Shown here piece after piece: positions 24,892 through 35,371 of a stretch of DNA of 64,000 nt; position 1 is the stretch's first letter; the number at the start of each line of letters is the position of its first letter. The notes under the pieces were generated by a model that saw nothing but the letters and a program-made list of their open reading frames with translations, did no database searches and was not told where the DNA came from. Source of the stretch: Cyclaneusma minus. Lineage: Eukaryota > Ascomycota > Leotiomycetes > Marthamycetales > Marthamycetaceae. Both the position numbers and the translations under genes were made by a program. The DNA lies in contig JAKZHN010000005.1 in assembly GCA_037179335.1 (NCBI GenBank), positions 1,674,001-1,738,000 on the forward strand, written 5' to 3'.

Positions 24892-25707
24892 ATGATGGCA
24901 GAATCGAACTCACCTTCAAAGCTACTCAGCTTTCCATCTTCGACCAGACCCAGTCGCCCCGCCAAAGCTTCTGCGGGGCCTAAACTACGAGATAGCTGCC
25001 ACGCTTGTGCAATGAGCAAGTCGAAATGCCCCAGAGAAAAACCTACATGCTCCCGTTGTGCCAAACGCGGCGTTGTATGCGAGTATCTTGCAAAGAAAAG
25101 TGGCGGCCGGAAACGAGCGGGCACCAACGACAACAATACCAACGACAGAAGCGTCACGATCGCCAAACGCAGTGCCAGTGATGACTCTATTACGAGCACA
25201 AGAAGTACGGCTGTGAGCAACGGAACTCGACCGTTGCAGCCCTCGACCGGCCTGATCACTCCCAAATCTACGCCCCCGACCATGACTCTTCAGTCAGACA
25301 TTCCACACGGCTCTTTAGACACCAACATCTTCACTCCAATCCAACCAGCACCCTCTAGCGCTTTCGACTTTTCGTGTATCGATACAGGCGACTTCCTTGC
25401 CTCACCAATTTCACTCGACCTGCCAGAGTTCTCCGACAGCGACTTACTGAGTCCGATGAGTCCATCACAATTCCTCTATACCCCAATCGAAGGCAGTTAT
25501 AGCGATCTCGAAATCCTCTGCGACCCCCACGTCATCTTCGCAAACGCTGTCTCCGAACATCTTGCAGCCTGCAGCTCATGTTATTCCATGGACGGTCCTA
25601 CTACCTTTTCCAACCTGGAACAAAGCTATTACGATGCTGCGGTAACCGAAATGCCATGTGCACAACCTGCTCAGCCAGTTATCATGGAAGTCGAAGATGG
25701 AAGCTGA
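24892..25707 (+). CDS. Zn2Cys6 transcription factor, AflR-like finger
   Basis: A single-exon gene of 271 residues from the ATG at 24,892; a second ATG follows directly. Residues 36-63 form a complete binuclear zinc cluster, C-x2-C-x6-C-x6-C-x2-C-x6-C (CHAC...CPREKPTC...C...C), preceded by the basic KLRDS segment and followed by a KKSGGRKR basic patch. Such factors bind DNA, usually as dimers at CGG half-sites, in the nucleus. The LRDSCxxC...EKPxCxRC pattern resembles AflR-type regulators of secondary metabolism. The remainder is Ser/Thr/Pro-rich with acidic patches (DLPEFSDSDLLSPMSP) typical of activation regions. No fungal middle-homology domain is seen, and the protein is shorter than usual. 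It lies upstream of and codirectional with the MFS gene, so it may regulate it (inference). Confidence 0.85.
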   Translation: MMAESNSPSKLLSFPSSTRPSRPAKASAGPKLRDSCHACAMSKSKCPREKPTCSRCAKRGVVCEYLAKKSGGRKRAGTNDNNTNDRSVTIAKRSASDDSITSTRSTAVSNGTRPLQPSTGLITPKSTPPTMTLQSDIPHGSLDTNIFTPIQPAPSSAFDFSCIDTGDFLASPISLDLPEFSDSDLLSPMSPSQFLYTPIEGSYSDLEILCDPHVIFANAVSEHLAACSSCYSMDGPTTFSNLEQSYYDAAVTEMPCAQPAQPVIMEVEDGS

Positions 25708-26647
25708 GAAGTAAGGCGGCGGCCGGGATACGCCGGATAGTATGGGATATATAAGAACATGGCGGCTGGCGAGCCGAGTTTTCTGCTTTCGGTTGTGATG
25801 CTGTTAGAAGTGAATTCGGCTAACAGGCTGAAGGCGTTGTCATTAGAAAAAGCCGGGGGTTAAGGAAAGGGTAACGTCATCGTCGCTCGCGAATGGCTGT
25901 GGCGGCTCTAGAGGGTTGTGAATACTCGATAGTATCACTTCAACACTTGATGGCAGAAAGGACAAGTTCAAGCAAACGAACCAAAATACACAGATTTCGA
26001 GTTCAAATTTGAGATCATTATGGAAGCAGAGAAAATGAGATTTCTCCTAACGCTTACTCGTCTGAACAAGATTACTAGCCGGGTAGGTACTTATATCGCG
26101 GAGAATACTTCTCCGACTCAGCAGGTTGCACAACCCCTTGGTCATTTGGACGTCTCTAATCCTATCACCAGAACAAGCGCTTAAAAATCGAAAAGTCTAT
26201 TGTTTTTTCCACTTCGATTGGGATTGCCAAATACGCTATCATTCTCAACAACCAACCAACAAAAAAAGCACATAGGTACAAGCAGAGGAATTTGGCAAGC
26301 AGTCTTCCTTCCCTAGTACGGTTCGTATCTCCAGAGTGCGATAACAAGATCACCGATCTACGAATCCGCACCCCGCCACCACGTTCAACCTCCCCGGCTC
26401 GCGATAAGCAGCAACGTTGGATGCATTAAGACAACCTATGTAACCACAGCGGCAACTGAAATGCCGCCGGCAAAATTAAATGGCCAATTGGAATTGGGTA
26501 TCACCGTATCAGGTCGAGCCGTAGCGGCGTAGCTCGTCAAGACCTCATATAGGGTAGTCGTCTCGACCTGCTCGCCGCCTCGACACCCAAAGTCAAGTTT
26601 CGAGCGGGAGAAACTATCAAGCTCACCATACTGGCACTGCCTTCAAG
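25708..26647. other. 0.94 kb regulator-transporter intergenic
   Basis: No gene recognised. It contains the 3' end of the regulator transcript and the presumed promoter of the transporter. No CGG-N-CCG site was confirmed by eye. Confidence 0.5.
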
Positions 26648-28619
26648 ATGGCGGCCTGGATGTTTCTTGACCGGATAACTTGGATCCCTAGATCCTCGCT
26701 TGCTATATCTATTCTACTGGTTATCTGCTCGTGTGTTACCTCCACGGTTCGTCTGTTCCTATCACATGACATCACTGGAGCAAAAGAAGCTGATCATGAC
26801 TACCCCAGACCTACGGCTACGATTCCTCCATGATGTGCGTCCTCATTTCCCTTGACATTAGTTCCATTATCCAAACCCCACCCATCTAACAGAAGCTAGG
26901 AACGGCCTCAACATTCTCCCCTCATACAACGACTACTTCCACCTCAACACCGCAACCACATCCCTCTGCACAGCCGCGATCTGGATCGGCGGCACTATAG
27001 CAGGATTCACCTTCAGTTTCTTCACCGACTGGCTAGGCCGTCGGCATTCGCTTTTCTGTGCCTCTCTCATTACCATCATTTCCGTGGTCATCCAGACAGC
27101 AGCGCAAAACACGGCTATGTTTGTCATTGGCCGGATTCTCATTGGATATGGGACTGCGGCGAGCCTGATTGCTGGGCCGACGTATCTGGCCGAGACTTTG
27201 CCACATCAGTGGCGAGCTTGGGGATTGGGAATCTTGAATGATTTTTATTATGTTGGTGAGTTGCCATTTGCGTTGCCGTGTGAGCGAACTGATTTTTGGT
27301 ATGGTGCTGACTTCGAGACAGGAGGTTTGATAGCAGCAGGCTTGACCTATAGAACGGCTCAGATGGACTCGACCTGGGCATGGCGGATTCCATCAGCGGT
27401 ACAGGGCGGTTTCTCAATCATGTGCATTCTAATCCTGCCCTTCATCCCAGAATCACCCCGCTGGCTGGTTTATATGAATCGGCCCGAAGCAGCGCTCGAA
27501 GTCCTTGGTCAGACTTATGCAAATGGTAATAAGGATGATGTGGTTGTGCAAGCGCAGTTTAAGGAGATTGTTGACACGCTTGATTATGAAAAGAATGTGG
27601 GAGAGACACTTTCGATGATGGAGATTGTGAAGACGCCTAGTGCGAGGAAGAGGACGATTCTTGCTTCTTCCGCTGCTATTATTAGTACTATTGCTGGTGA
27701 GTGGTTTGGGGTTTGATCTCTGGTGAAAGCCTGAAAGGCGGGTGGCAAGCGAAATGATTACCTATGCTGGAGCTTGAAGACTAAGAAAAGGGCCGCGCTG
27801 ACGAGAATTTAGGAAATGTGATTGCGTCCTACTATCTAGGAACCATGCTGGACAACGCTGGCATAACCAACACCACGATCCAGCTCGAGATAGTAAGTCT
27901 CTCGGTTACTCCCAACTAAATGGTGTACATGCTAATTTCTTCTAGAACATCGTCCTCAACGCATGGTGTCTCGTCTGCTCCCTAGTAGGCACATACTATG
28001 CCGACTATCTAGGCCGAAGGCTTGTAGCTCTCCTCAGCCAAGGTTTCCTAACCATTTTCATTTTCATGATCGGCGGTTTGACCAAAGGTATGTCTTCAGT
28101 CTTTGTCATGAGGAGTATGCACTAACGAGCACAGCGTACGGCACGTCGACAAACACATCAGGCGTATACGGCACCGTGGCAAGCATTTTCCTGTTCCAAG
28201 GCTCATATAGCTTCGGCTGGACGCCTTTACTCTACCTCTATCCGCCGGAAGTGCTCAACTATTCCATTCGTGCTAATGGCATGGGTGTGTTTACGTTTAT
28301 GGGTAATGGATTTGGGTGCGTATCCCCCTGTTTTCTCCAGCTCCCGAGACTCCGGCCTGCGCACGCAAAACGGTTTCACTGACCTTGACATAGGCTTCTA
28401 TTCGTCTTCTGTATGCCGTTTGCGCTGGAAGCAATGGGATGGAAGACTTACATGATGAATGGCGCGTGGAACGTTCTGGCGTTACTATTTATTGCGTATT
28501 ATTGGGTCGAGACGAGTGGGAAGACGTTGGAAGAGATTGATGCTGTGCTGGATGGGGAGAAGCATAGTGACGTGCCGGATCTGGAGATTGTTATTCATAA
28601 TAAGGGGGATGAGTTATGA
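26648..28619 (+). CDS. MFS sugar porter (hexose/lactose permease type)
   Basis: Eight exons: 26,648-26,746; 26,809-26,834; 26,900-27,255; 27,322-27,696; 27,813-27,892; 27,946-28,087; 28,135-28,315; 28,394-28,619. They join without frame errors into 494 residues. Family signatures are clear: GYDSSMMNGLN at the end of helix 1, FTDWLGRRHSLF in loop 2-3, the GR(I/V)LIGYG block, LPFIPESPRWL before the central loop, DYLGRR in loop 8-9, and VETSGKTLEEID after helix 12. It is a 12-helix plasma-membrane proton symporter or facilitator of the sugar porter family. The sugar cannot be predicted, although the pattern is closest to fungal lactose/hexose permeases. The N-terminus is short, with helix 1 beginning near residue 13. 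A Zn2Cys6 regulator lies just upstream. Confidence 0.93.
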
Positions 28620-29425
28620 TTCTCGTCCCTTGGCTTTTAGTTTTGTCGTGTGGTAGCGGAAGCGATCGGAGTTGGAAGGTCTGATTTGAAAATTTAATGG
28701 TATTCTACTTGCATTCGCTTCTTGTCACGAGCATCAAGTTCTGGTTACAGGTGAGTGACTTCTATCATTGCTTCAAATTGCGGCTGGGAGGAATAGAGAA
28801 ACATTGGAGTCTGGGTGGTCGAGTTTCGTTACAGTGTGAGCGATAGTGAATACCTACCAGGTAACCAGCACCATAACACAGCCCATGCCCCGTCAACCTC
28901 TTCTAACCTGCCCCATCAAACCGCCCCATCACACGACACGCCAAGACGACACGCGAAGACGACACGCGAAGACGACACGCGAAGACGACACACGTCGACC
29001 AAACGCCTCGAGTCGTCAAGGTCGATGTGCAACAAAACACGGTAAATCATCGGACGCAATACTTCGAGACTTTCTTGGAAAACCTTCATGGGAAACCTTC
29101 CTAGGAAACCTCCGTTAAGGTAAACTCGTCACTCGGCACCGTGCTGTCCTCGACTCCGCTGATAGCAGACTCAGCACATAGCAGAAGACATCCAGCAATG
29201 GCTTGGGCAACATTGAGAGCTGGCATGGGCGAGGCTTGATTCTGAAGCTAAAGGAACCCCGAAGCCTCAGACATATCCTTCGCCGCCAACGTTGGCCCCT
29301 GGCTCCATTTTCGAGATCCAACTGTGCTTTCCCAATATCCAGATACCCGAATAGAATTGCTTTCCCCAAATCTCCGATCCGCTCAAACACGGAGTCTGAA
29401 GACCGGAACGAGCCTCAAGAAAACA
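28620..29425. other. 0.8 kb intergenic with a small tandem repeat
   Basis: Holds the 13-base repeat listed separately. No gene recognised; plus-strand frames here overlap the antisense of the next gene. Confidence 0.55.
28931..28996. repeat. 13-base tandem repeat (GACGACACGCGAA)
   Basis: About four to five tandem copies of GACGACACGCGAA, with variation at the ends (GCCAA, CACACG). It is G+C-rich and CpG-rich, unlike the AT repeats of the left block, and lies between the transporter and the HHCC-module gene. Confidence 0.9.
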
Positions 29426-29890
29426 TCATGCCACAACCCCGAAAGGATCGAGGCCCACCTCAGAACAGATCTGACAGGCTGGAAAATCATGCACCTGCAA
29501 GCCATCCAAGCACGGTATGCCAGTCGCACAATGCGGCGCTCGAAGAACGGTTTCGTAGTCTGTATGACCCAGACGACTGTGCCATAGCATCGCGATCTTC
29601 ACCAGTTGTTTCTTGTTTTCATCCAATTCTGCGCGTTTCCTTTTCTTCGACTCTGACTCTTGACGCAGAGCACGCAAAGCCTCCCATTCTTTCTGTTGCT
29701 CGTCGCGGTATTGCTCGACAAGGCGTGCGGCAGTACCGTATTCCGATCCGTATGTTTTAAAGCCGTGAGATAGGGCGAATCCGTGAAGTCCGCTGCGGTA
29801 GCCCATGTCTTTGCACCATTTGTTGATGGATTTGGTGTTGGGAGGGATGTCGCTCTCTAGCGCAATATCTTTTGGTGACTTTGAGGCCAT
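29426..29890 (-). CDS. stand-alone integrase-type HHCC zinc module protein
   Basis: A single exon of 154 residues from the ATG at 29,890. Three parts are visible. A conserved N-terminal segment (IALESDIPPNTKSINKWCKD, then a GYRSGLHGFALSHGFKTYG block) is followed by a basic coiled-coil-like linker (residues about 60-95, QYRDEQQKEWEALRAL...SKKRKRAELDENKK). The C-terminal module is LWHSRLGH...FPACQIC, with spacing H-x4-H-x29-C-x2-C. This is the HHCC zinc-binding pattern of retroelement integrases and resembles the gag-pre-integrase domain of Ty1/copia polyproteins (WHxRLGH...C-x2-C). No integrase catalytic core, RT or LTR is nearby, so it is probably a domesticated or stranded fragment rather than a live element. 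A paralogue lies 300 bases further right on the same strand. Function unknown. Confidence 0.65.
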   Translation of the reverse strand: MASKSPKDIALESDIPPNTKSINKWCKDMGYRSGLHGFALSHGFKTYGSEYGTAARLVEQYRDEQQKEWEALRALRQESESKKRKRAELDENKKQLVKIAMLWHSRLGHTDYETVLRAPHCATGIPCLDGLQVHDFPACQICSEVGLDPFGVVA

Positions 29891-30187
29891 GGTGGTGGAT
29901 GTGTGTAGTAGTTGGTGTGTCGTGATGGGTTTGAGAGGAGAGAGGGAGGAGAGATGTATTGCGGAGAGAGGGGAGGGGGAGAGGAGACATGTTAAATGCT
30001 TCCTCCCTAACAGCAGGTTCGGTCCACGCTATGACTACTAAGGAAAGGTCTTGGTGCTAAAAGGATAAGTTGATCATGCCTTCACGTTCTCCGCATTCAC
30101 AACTGTGTGGAAGGTTTGCACAACTCAACCGCGGTAGAGTATGAAAGGTCATTCTGTCAACCCTTGGACCTTAGACTGGAGCTGCCA

Positions 30188-31072
30188 CTAAGGGAGAAGT
30201 ATTGCAATCCCTGTGTACTCGACTGGTACTGGCTTCCAAGGATCGCGGCCCTCTCTCTTACAAGTCCGACAGGTTGGAAAATCCTCCAGCTTCAACCCAT
30301 CCAAGTTTGGCACACCCTTTACCATTTCATTTTTCGGCGCCATGAGAACGCTTTCATAGGGTGCATGACTCCAACCTCGGTGTATTTTCATCGCGCAGTG
30401 TATCTTGTCGTAATGTTTCTCCAAGGCTACCCTCTCCTTGTGCTCCTCTGACCTCTCCTTTGAGCGTTTCCGTTTCTTCGCCTGTGACCTCCCTTTTGCC
30501 ACTTTACGTGTCTTTGCCCCTGATTTCCAGGGATCGCGGCCCATTCTCTCGCAAACTTTACAGGCTGGAAGATCCCGCAGCTTCAACCCATTCAAGTTTG
30601 GCACGCCCCTCTTCAATTCACATTTCGCGGCCTTGAGAACACTTTCATAAACTGCATGATCCCAACGTCTATGCAATTTCATCGCGCTGTGTATCTTGTC
30701 ATAGTGTTTTTCCAGGGCCACCCTCTCTTTGTTTTCCTCTGACCTCTTTTTTGACCGTTTCACCTTTCGTTTCTTCGGCCCTGAATTCTCATCCGCGCGT
30801 TTCCGTTTGTTCGACTCAAAAACAAAGTAAGCCTTCTTAGCTTTCTCGGCGAGACGCAGTGCTTCCCATGCCTCCTGCTGCTCATTGCGGAATTCGTTGA
30901 CAAGACGTCGGGCCTCCTCATAGTCTGGGCCATAGGTTTGGAAGCCGTAGGCTATGGCAAAATTGTACAGGCCGCCGTGGTAGCCATGGTCTTTGCATCA
31001 TTGGTTGTCGGATTTGGTGTTCGGAGGAATATCGCTCTCGAGGGCGATGTCGTAGGGTGATTTGGAGGCCAT
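30188..31072 (-). pseudogene. paralogue with two HHCC modules and an early stop
   Basis: From the ATG at 31,072 the frame starts as a close relative of the 29,426-29,890 protein (MASKSPYDIALESDIPPNTK, and later YHGGLYNFAIAYGFQTYG). Codon 25, Trp (TGG) in the paralogue, is TGA at 31,000-30,998. After it the frame stays open for 269 codons. The basic linker carries KKRKVKRSKKR nuclear-signal-like patches. Two tandem copies of the zinc module follow, each with H-x4-H-x31-C-x2-C spacing (MKLHRRWDH...LPACKVC and MKIHRGWSH...FPTCRTC), both followed by GRDPWK. The stop is a C-to-T change in a CpA on the plus strand, the RIP signature. No good internal ATG restores the N-terminus, so I call it a pseudogene. 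Sequencing error or readthrough are alternatives. Confidence 0.65.
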
Positions 31073-32168
31073 GGTGTTTGGGAGAAGATGTGTGTAGTTC
31101 AATGTTGTTGAGAGGTTGCGGTGAGAGGTGGAGAGCTCACCATTTAAATGTTCCCGTGCTGACCCTCGCCCAAGAATGGGTCCACGACTCAGAAAAGTTC
31201 AAAAGTTTAGCTGTTTGGGGGGCCTGTCTGGAAGCTGCACTCACAAAAAGCAATTAAGCAATCGCGCTCACATTCTCGGATCTCCGTATTCACGAGGTTT
31301 TGACATGGAAAGTCGACTTACATGTAACAGCAACTGGCAAGCCGCATAAATATTCGCTTTGTACTTAGTTTCTTAAGCTGCAAACACAGACAGAGATATA
31401 ATACACTCTTCGTCTTGCTTGAGTTGTAGAGTAGTGCTCTCGGAGAATAGTTTCGATATCGAAGCTCCGAGGATCGGAAAGCATTAATCAAGGCTGTCTC
31501 GACCTATTTTAGCCCCTATGTATTTTGGGTTTCCAGATCTGTTAGTTTTCCAAACTTGCCCAATAATGGCAGCCTACCGGATACCCAGGGGGCCGGAGGC
31601 TGAGGCGGGCGAGTTTTAACACTGCCCCCAGGCAGCCCATCGGCGGTTACAGGTGGCGCCACTCTATTTCTGGGACTAGGCTCAGTTCAGCGGCGGCAAC
31701 AATGAAATTACATAAGGTACATGTATTCAGAGGGCAAAGACGACGTGACCGACCTTTTGCCAAACCTTAAAGAGCATCAATCCGGGAGTCCCGCCTCGGC
31801 CCAACGTTAAGGAGGCTACCGCTCCGGGAAAAGGCAGTGACAACCAGCGACAACGACGACGGGGCCCATTCTTTCCAACACCAACACCCTCACCCTCCAT
31901 CCACTCTCCAAATCTCGCCGATTACTCAGTGCAGCCGACAGTTCTTAGTATAGCAGAGCTACAACAAACCTCACATCTGACAGCCGGCACATCCTTAAAT
32001 CCCAAAGTCTTGTCAGCAGATCGTCAACGCCAGGCCTCGTTCGGGACGTCATATCCCAGTTCGCGCCGGGAACTTGGTGCTCATTTACCGCCGACCAGCT
32101 CAATCAAAGATTTCTCCCCCAACACCGAACAATCCACATCTCCCTCGACTACCGCCCACTCGCCCAGC
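31073..32168. other. 1.1 kb intergenic upstream of the SNARE gene
   Basis: Divergent upstream region between the minus-strand HHCC-module paralogue and the SNARE gene. The right part (about 31,850-32,165) is C/A-rich, as in fungal 5' leaders. No gene recognised. Confidence 0.5.
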
Positions 32169-33379
32169 ATGTCCTACTCGCAGTACCAGCAATACGGCGG
32201 CAATCCGTACAATGATGGCGGCCAAGCCGAGCAAGGCGTGAGTACACTTCCCTTGCATCTGCGATCGCACGCGCCCATTCCTCGCGCTCGTCCATAGCGA
32301 CAAAGAAAAATACGAGGGGGAAATCCGCGAATAGCGACACTGTTGACAGATACTATGTCAACAGTCACTTTAGATGCGCAAATGACTGACACTGTAAACA
32401 GCAGGGACAGACCCTTGGCGGCCCACAGTACTCCGGCGAGCACGAGATGTCATCCTACGGCAACGGCACGACAAACGGAGCCCCAGCCGCGGCAGCACCT
32501 AACAGTGTCCTCTCGCAACCCGACTTCCTCGCACGCGTCGACTACTGCAAAGCCGAGATCCGCGAGCTGACCTCCTCCATCCACGAAATTAGCACCCTCC
32601 ACCAGCGCGCGCTCTCCTCGCCCGACTCATCGTCCACAGCCCAACTCGAATCCCTAGTAACCCAGACCCAACTCAAGAACACGAAGATCCGCGACCAGAT
32701 CAAGTACTTGGAGTTGGATGCGCTGAAGACGAACGATGGCACAAAGAATGTCAAGTCGAGGCAGGCGAAGACGCTGAAAGGAGAATTTGAGAAGGAGCTG
32801 GAGGGCTACAGGCAGGAAGAGTTGAACTATCGCCAGAGATACCGCGAGCAGATCGCGAGACAAATCAAGATCGTCAACCCGGATGCTACCGAGGAGGAAG
32901 TTGAGGAAGCTGCAAACGCCGATTGGGGTCAAGAGGGTGTTTTCCAGACTGCCGTATGTTTATTCTCCCCCTTTACCCGACTCAAACTCGAGTTTACTTG
33001 AGATGTGTGATATTTACAGATACTAACAATGTAGCAGCTCAAATCCAACCGTTCCGGCCAAGCAAACAGCGTCCTCGGTGCCGTCCGCGCACGCCACAAC
33101 GAACTCCAACGCATCGAGCAGACTCTCACCGAGCTCGCGGCCATGTTCGCCGACATGGCACAAATGGTCGAAGCACAAGAAGACGTGGTCAAAGAAACAG
33201 AACGCGGCGCCACGGAGACAGCCGACCATGTCGACAAAGCCAACGTGCAGATCGAGAAAGCAAACGAGCACGCAAGGCGTCGCAACAAGCTGCGCTGGTA
33301 CTGCCTGCTCGTCGTCGTGCTTATTATCCTGGCCATTGCTCTAGGTGTAGGCCTGGGCATTGGCTTGACAAAGAAATAA
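32169..33379 (+). CDS. sso1: plasma-membrane t-SNARE, syntaxin (Sso1/2 type)
   Basis: Three exons (32,169-32,237; 32,405-32,953; 33,038-33,379) give 319 residues. The second intron ends with a perfect TACTAAC branch site followed by GCAG. Residues 1-50 are Gln/Gly/Tyr-rich, followed by the three-helix Habc-type region (DFLARVDYCKAEIRELTSSI...). A Qa-SNARE motif lies at about residues 220-285, with FADMAQMVEAQED holding the zero-layer Gln near residue 253. A C-terminal anchor (WYCLLVVVLIILAIALGVGLGIGL) ends in TKK. It is the exocytic target SNARE: it pairs with Sec9-type and synaptobrevin-type partners, is held by Sec1, and drives secretory vesicle fusion at the hyphal tip. The gene symbol follows yeast usage; filamentous fungi carry one or two such genes. 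Confidence 0.93.
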
Positions 33380-34267
33380 CGAGGAGAATGAAAAGTCAGG
33401 GGGTGCTATGGAGCCGAGTCTTACCGGACGTGACGGATTTAATGATGTGGCGATTTTTAATGGCATAGGTTCACGGACGACTCAGCGGCTCCAGGGGGAC
33501 TGATACCAAAACCCCCTTCTTACTGTGAATACGCGACTTGCTTTCGGGGTCTTGCTTCTGGTTTCTTGTTTGAAGGGTTCACGGGCTTTTTTTGCTGATT
33601 ATGGCAAAGATTACTACAAACTACAGTATGCTGGGCCTTTCGGGAAAGAAGCGGGGTTTTTTTTTACATTCCTCGAAGAAGAGGCCTTGATGATTGTTTT
33701 GCCGGTTGATGTGGGACTACTGTTACGATAATTTAATTAAAAAGCAAGCTTTCTTCCTTCTGATCTCTGGAAACTGGTATCTGTGAAGCATGTGTGCTTT
33801 GTTACTCGATGCTGAATACGTAAAAGAGTAAAACAACGGAACATCGATGGCTTGAGACTGGATACTAGGTATGGCCTTCTACGCTTGACTGTTTGGTGCA
33901 ATTGACCGTACAGAGTTCATATTGTGCTGGTAGTTACTGTTCTTAACTTCGCCCTCCGACCGAACCAAGGGCCACGAGCGGTATGGGTTCAAGTTTGTGT
34001 AGTTCCCACTTCCGGCTCAGGACCAAGTATCAACGAAAGACGTATACCACAAGTGCATAATGACAAAAACACCAGCTCAATCCCAGTTTCCCAATACCCC
34101 AACCAACATCTTCCCATTTAAAACTGCTGCTCCCTCGGAATGAAATGAAAACCTTCGTCGTCAACCCCTTAACAGAAGCCCAAACCACTCATCAGCATCT
34201 CGCATCCCCTCTCAGCAAACCCCCAGCCAGTCATCTCCGCCCCCTCGCTCTCCATCCCTTCCACCCC
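33380..34267. other. 0.9 kb intergenic, no gene seen
   Basis: Convergent region between the SNARE gene and the minus-strand secreted-protein gene. The T-rich left part is probably the SNARE 3' UTR. Remaining frames look like noise. Confidence 0.55.
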
Positions 34268-34603
34268 TCAAGCAGGGACACACCTGAACGACCTCACAGC
34301 ATCCCCCTTATCAAAAGTAGCGCACCTCCCGCCTCCCGCAATCTCCTTAGTGCCAAAACAGCCGCTCTTATCATAAGTTTCTAGATAATGAGTATCGCCG
34401 CAGCCCGTGGCACTGTGAAGAGTCGTTTCATCGAAGCTGTGGCAGATGCGGGGTTGGACGGTGACGTGGATTTTTTCGCCGGAGCACATTCCCTGGGAGT
34501 ATACGTCGACCTTGAGTTTCATCGTGCTGGTGAGGGCGGCGACGGCCACGAGGGTGAGGATGGGCAGGAGGAGGAGGAGGAAGAGAAAGTGGCACTTCTG
34601 CAT
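34268..34603 (-). CDS. small secreted cysteine-rich protein
   Basis: A single exon of 111 residues from the ATG at 34,603, chosen because a signal peptide starts exactly there: MQK, then a run of Leu/Ile/Val to ALTST at about residues 23-27. The mature part of about 85 residues holds six cysteines (40, 54, 68, 82, 94, 108) evenly spaced by 11-14 residues, which suggests three disulphides. Small, secreted and even-cysteined is the profile of fungal effectors and of antimicrobial or cell-surface proteins. I recognise no family, and a role at a host or competitor interface is only inference. A longer frame upstream (to 35,074) is repeat-derived and not believed. A tandem repeat lies directly upstream of the start. 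Confidence 0.7.
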   Translation of the reverse strand: MQKCHFLFLLLLLPILTLVAVAALTSTMKLKVDVYSQGMCSGEKIHVTVQPRICHSFDETTLHSATGCGDTHYLETYDKSGCFGTKEIAGGGRCATFDKGDAVRSFRCVPA

Positions 34604-34629
34604 CTTGGTCGAAGGGGTTTTGTGGGGTT

Positions 34630-34758
34630 GGTGATGTGAGTTCGCGTTGATGATGTGAGTTTGCGTTGATGATATGAGTTTGCGTTGATGATGTGATTTT
34701 GCGTTGGTGATGTGAGTTGATGATATAAGTGAGCTGATGATATGAGTTGATGATGTGG
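34630..34758. repeat. degenerate GATGATGTGAGTTTGCGTT tandem repeat
   Basis: About six copies, 16 to 20 bases apart, of a unit built on TGATGAT(G/A)TGAGTT, several also with TGCGT. It lies 27 bases upstream of the ATG of the minus-strand secreted-protein gene, so it is part of that gene's promoter or 5' leader. Confidence 0.8.
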
Positions 34759-35371
34759 AGTTGTGGATGGGGGAGGGAAGAGGAGGTCTTCTGTCGTCTT
34801 TATAGCTCTGGGCAAGGCCGCGGGCGTGCCATAATAGCAAATGGCGACGGCCCTCTTCGTCCCTTCCTCGTCCCTCCCTCTTCGTCCCTTCCTCTTCGTC
34901 TCCCACTACCCATATCCACAATCTCCACAGCACTGGAATGGTAGGAACATGATCCTCAAACCGTGGAAATCCAGAGTGCTGGTGGTTTCGCAGGCTGTGC
35001 CGTCTTTCTTCCGTAGGTAGGTGGTCAAGGTTTCTCAGCCCCTTTCTCGATTTCATCCTGCGACTGTGCCGCATCCTAGGTCCTGGAATGAACTACAAAG
35101 TAGTTGGTGGCACAGTCGGCCCGCCATGGACAACCAAAACTGCGATGAGTTTGCTGTAGGTTTCTAGCTCCCCGCATTCATTGGAATGTCTCCTGGTAGT
35201 TAGTACCAAGTGCACACTATTTTCACTAGGTACTGTAAAAAAATCCATGTTCCCGGGGAAGTGTTGATTCATCACTTGTCTAGGTCTAAGATTTTCCAAA
35301 AGTCCGGATAAGTCTATGAAACCCATTAATATTATTGAACTCCGAGTGGGACTCGGGGAGCTACTATCTCG
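34759..35371. other. 0.6 kb intergenic, no gene seen
   Basis: Includes a pyrimidine tract (CGTCCCTTCCTC-type repeats, about 34,857-34,905). The rest shows no gene. It is the upstream region of the secreted-protein gene and the 3' flank of the dehydratase gene. Confidence 0.5.

Noticed and set aside
29203..29760. 185-codon plus frame
   Set aside because: Starts with a weak context and lies antisense over the minus-strand HHCC-module gene; Arg/Ser/Pro-rich shadow composition.
34604..35074. N-terminal extension of the secreted-protein frame
   Set aside because: Translated from the tandem repeat and a pyrimidine tract; a signal peptide begins exactly at the ATG at 34,603.
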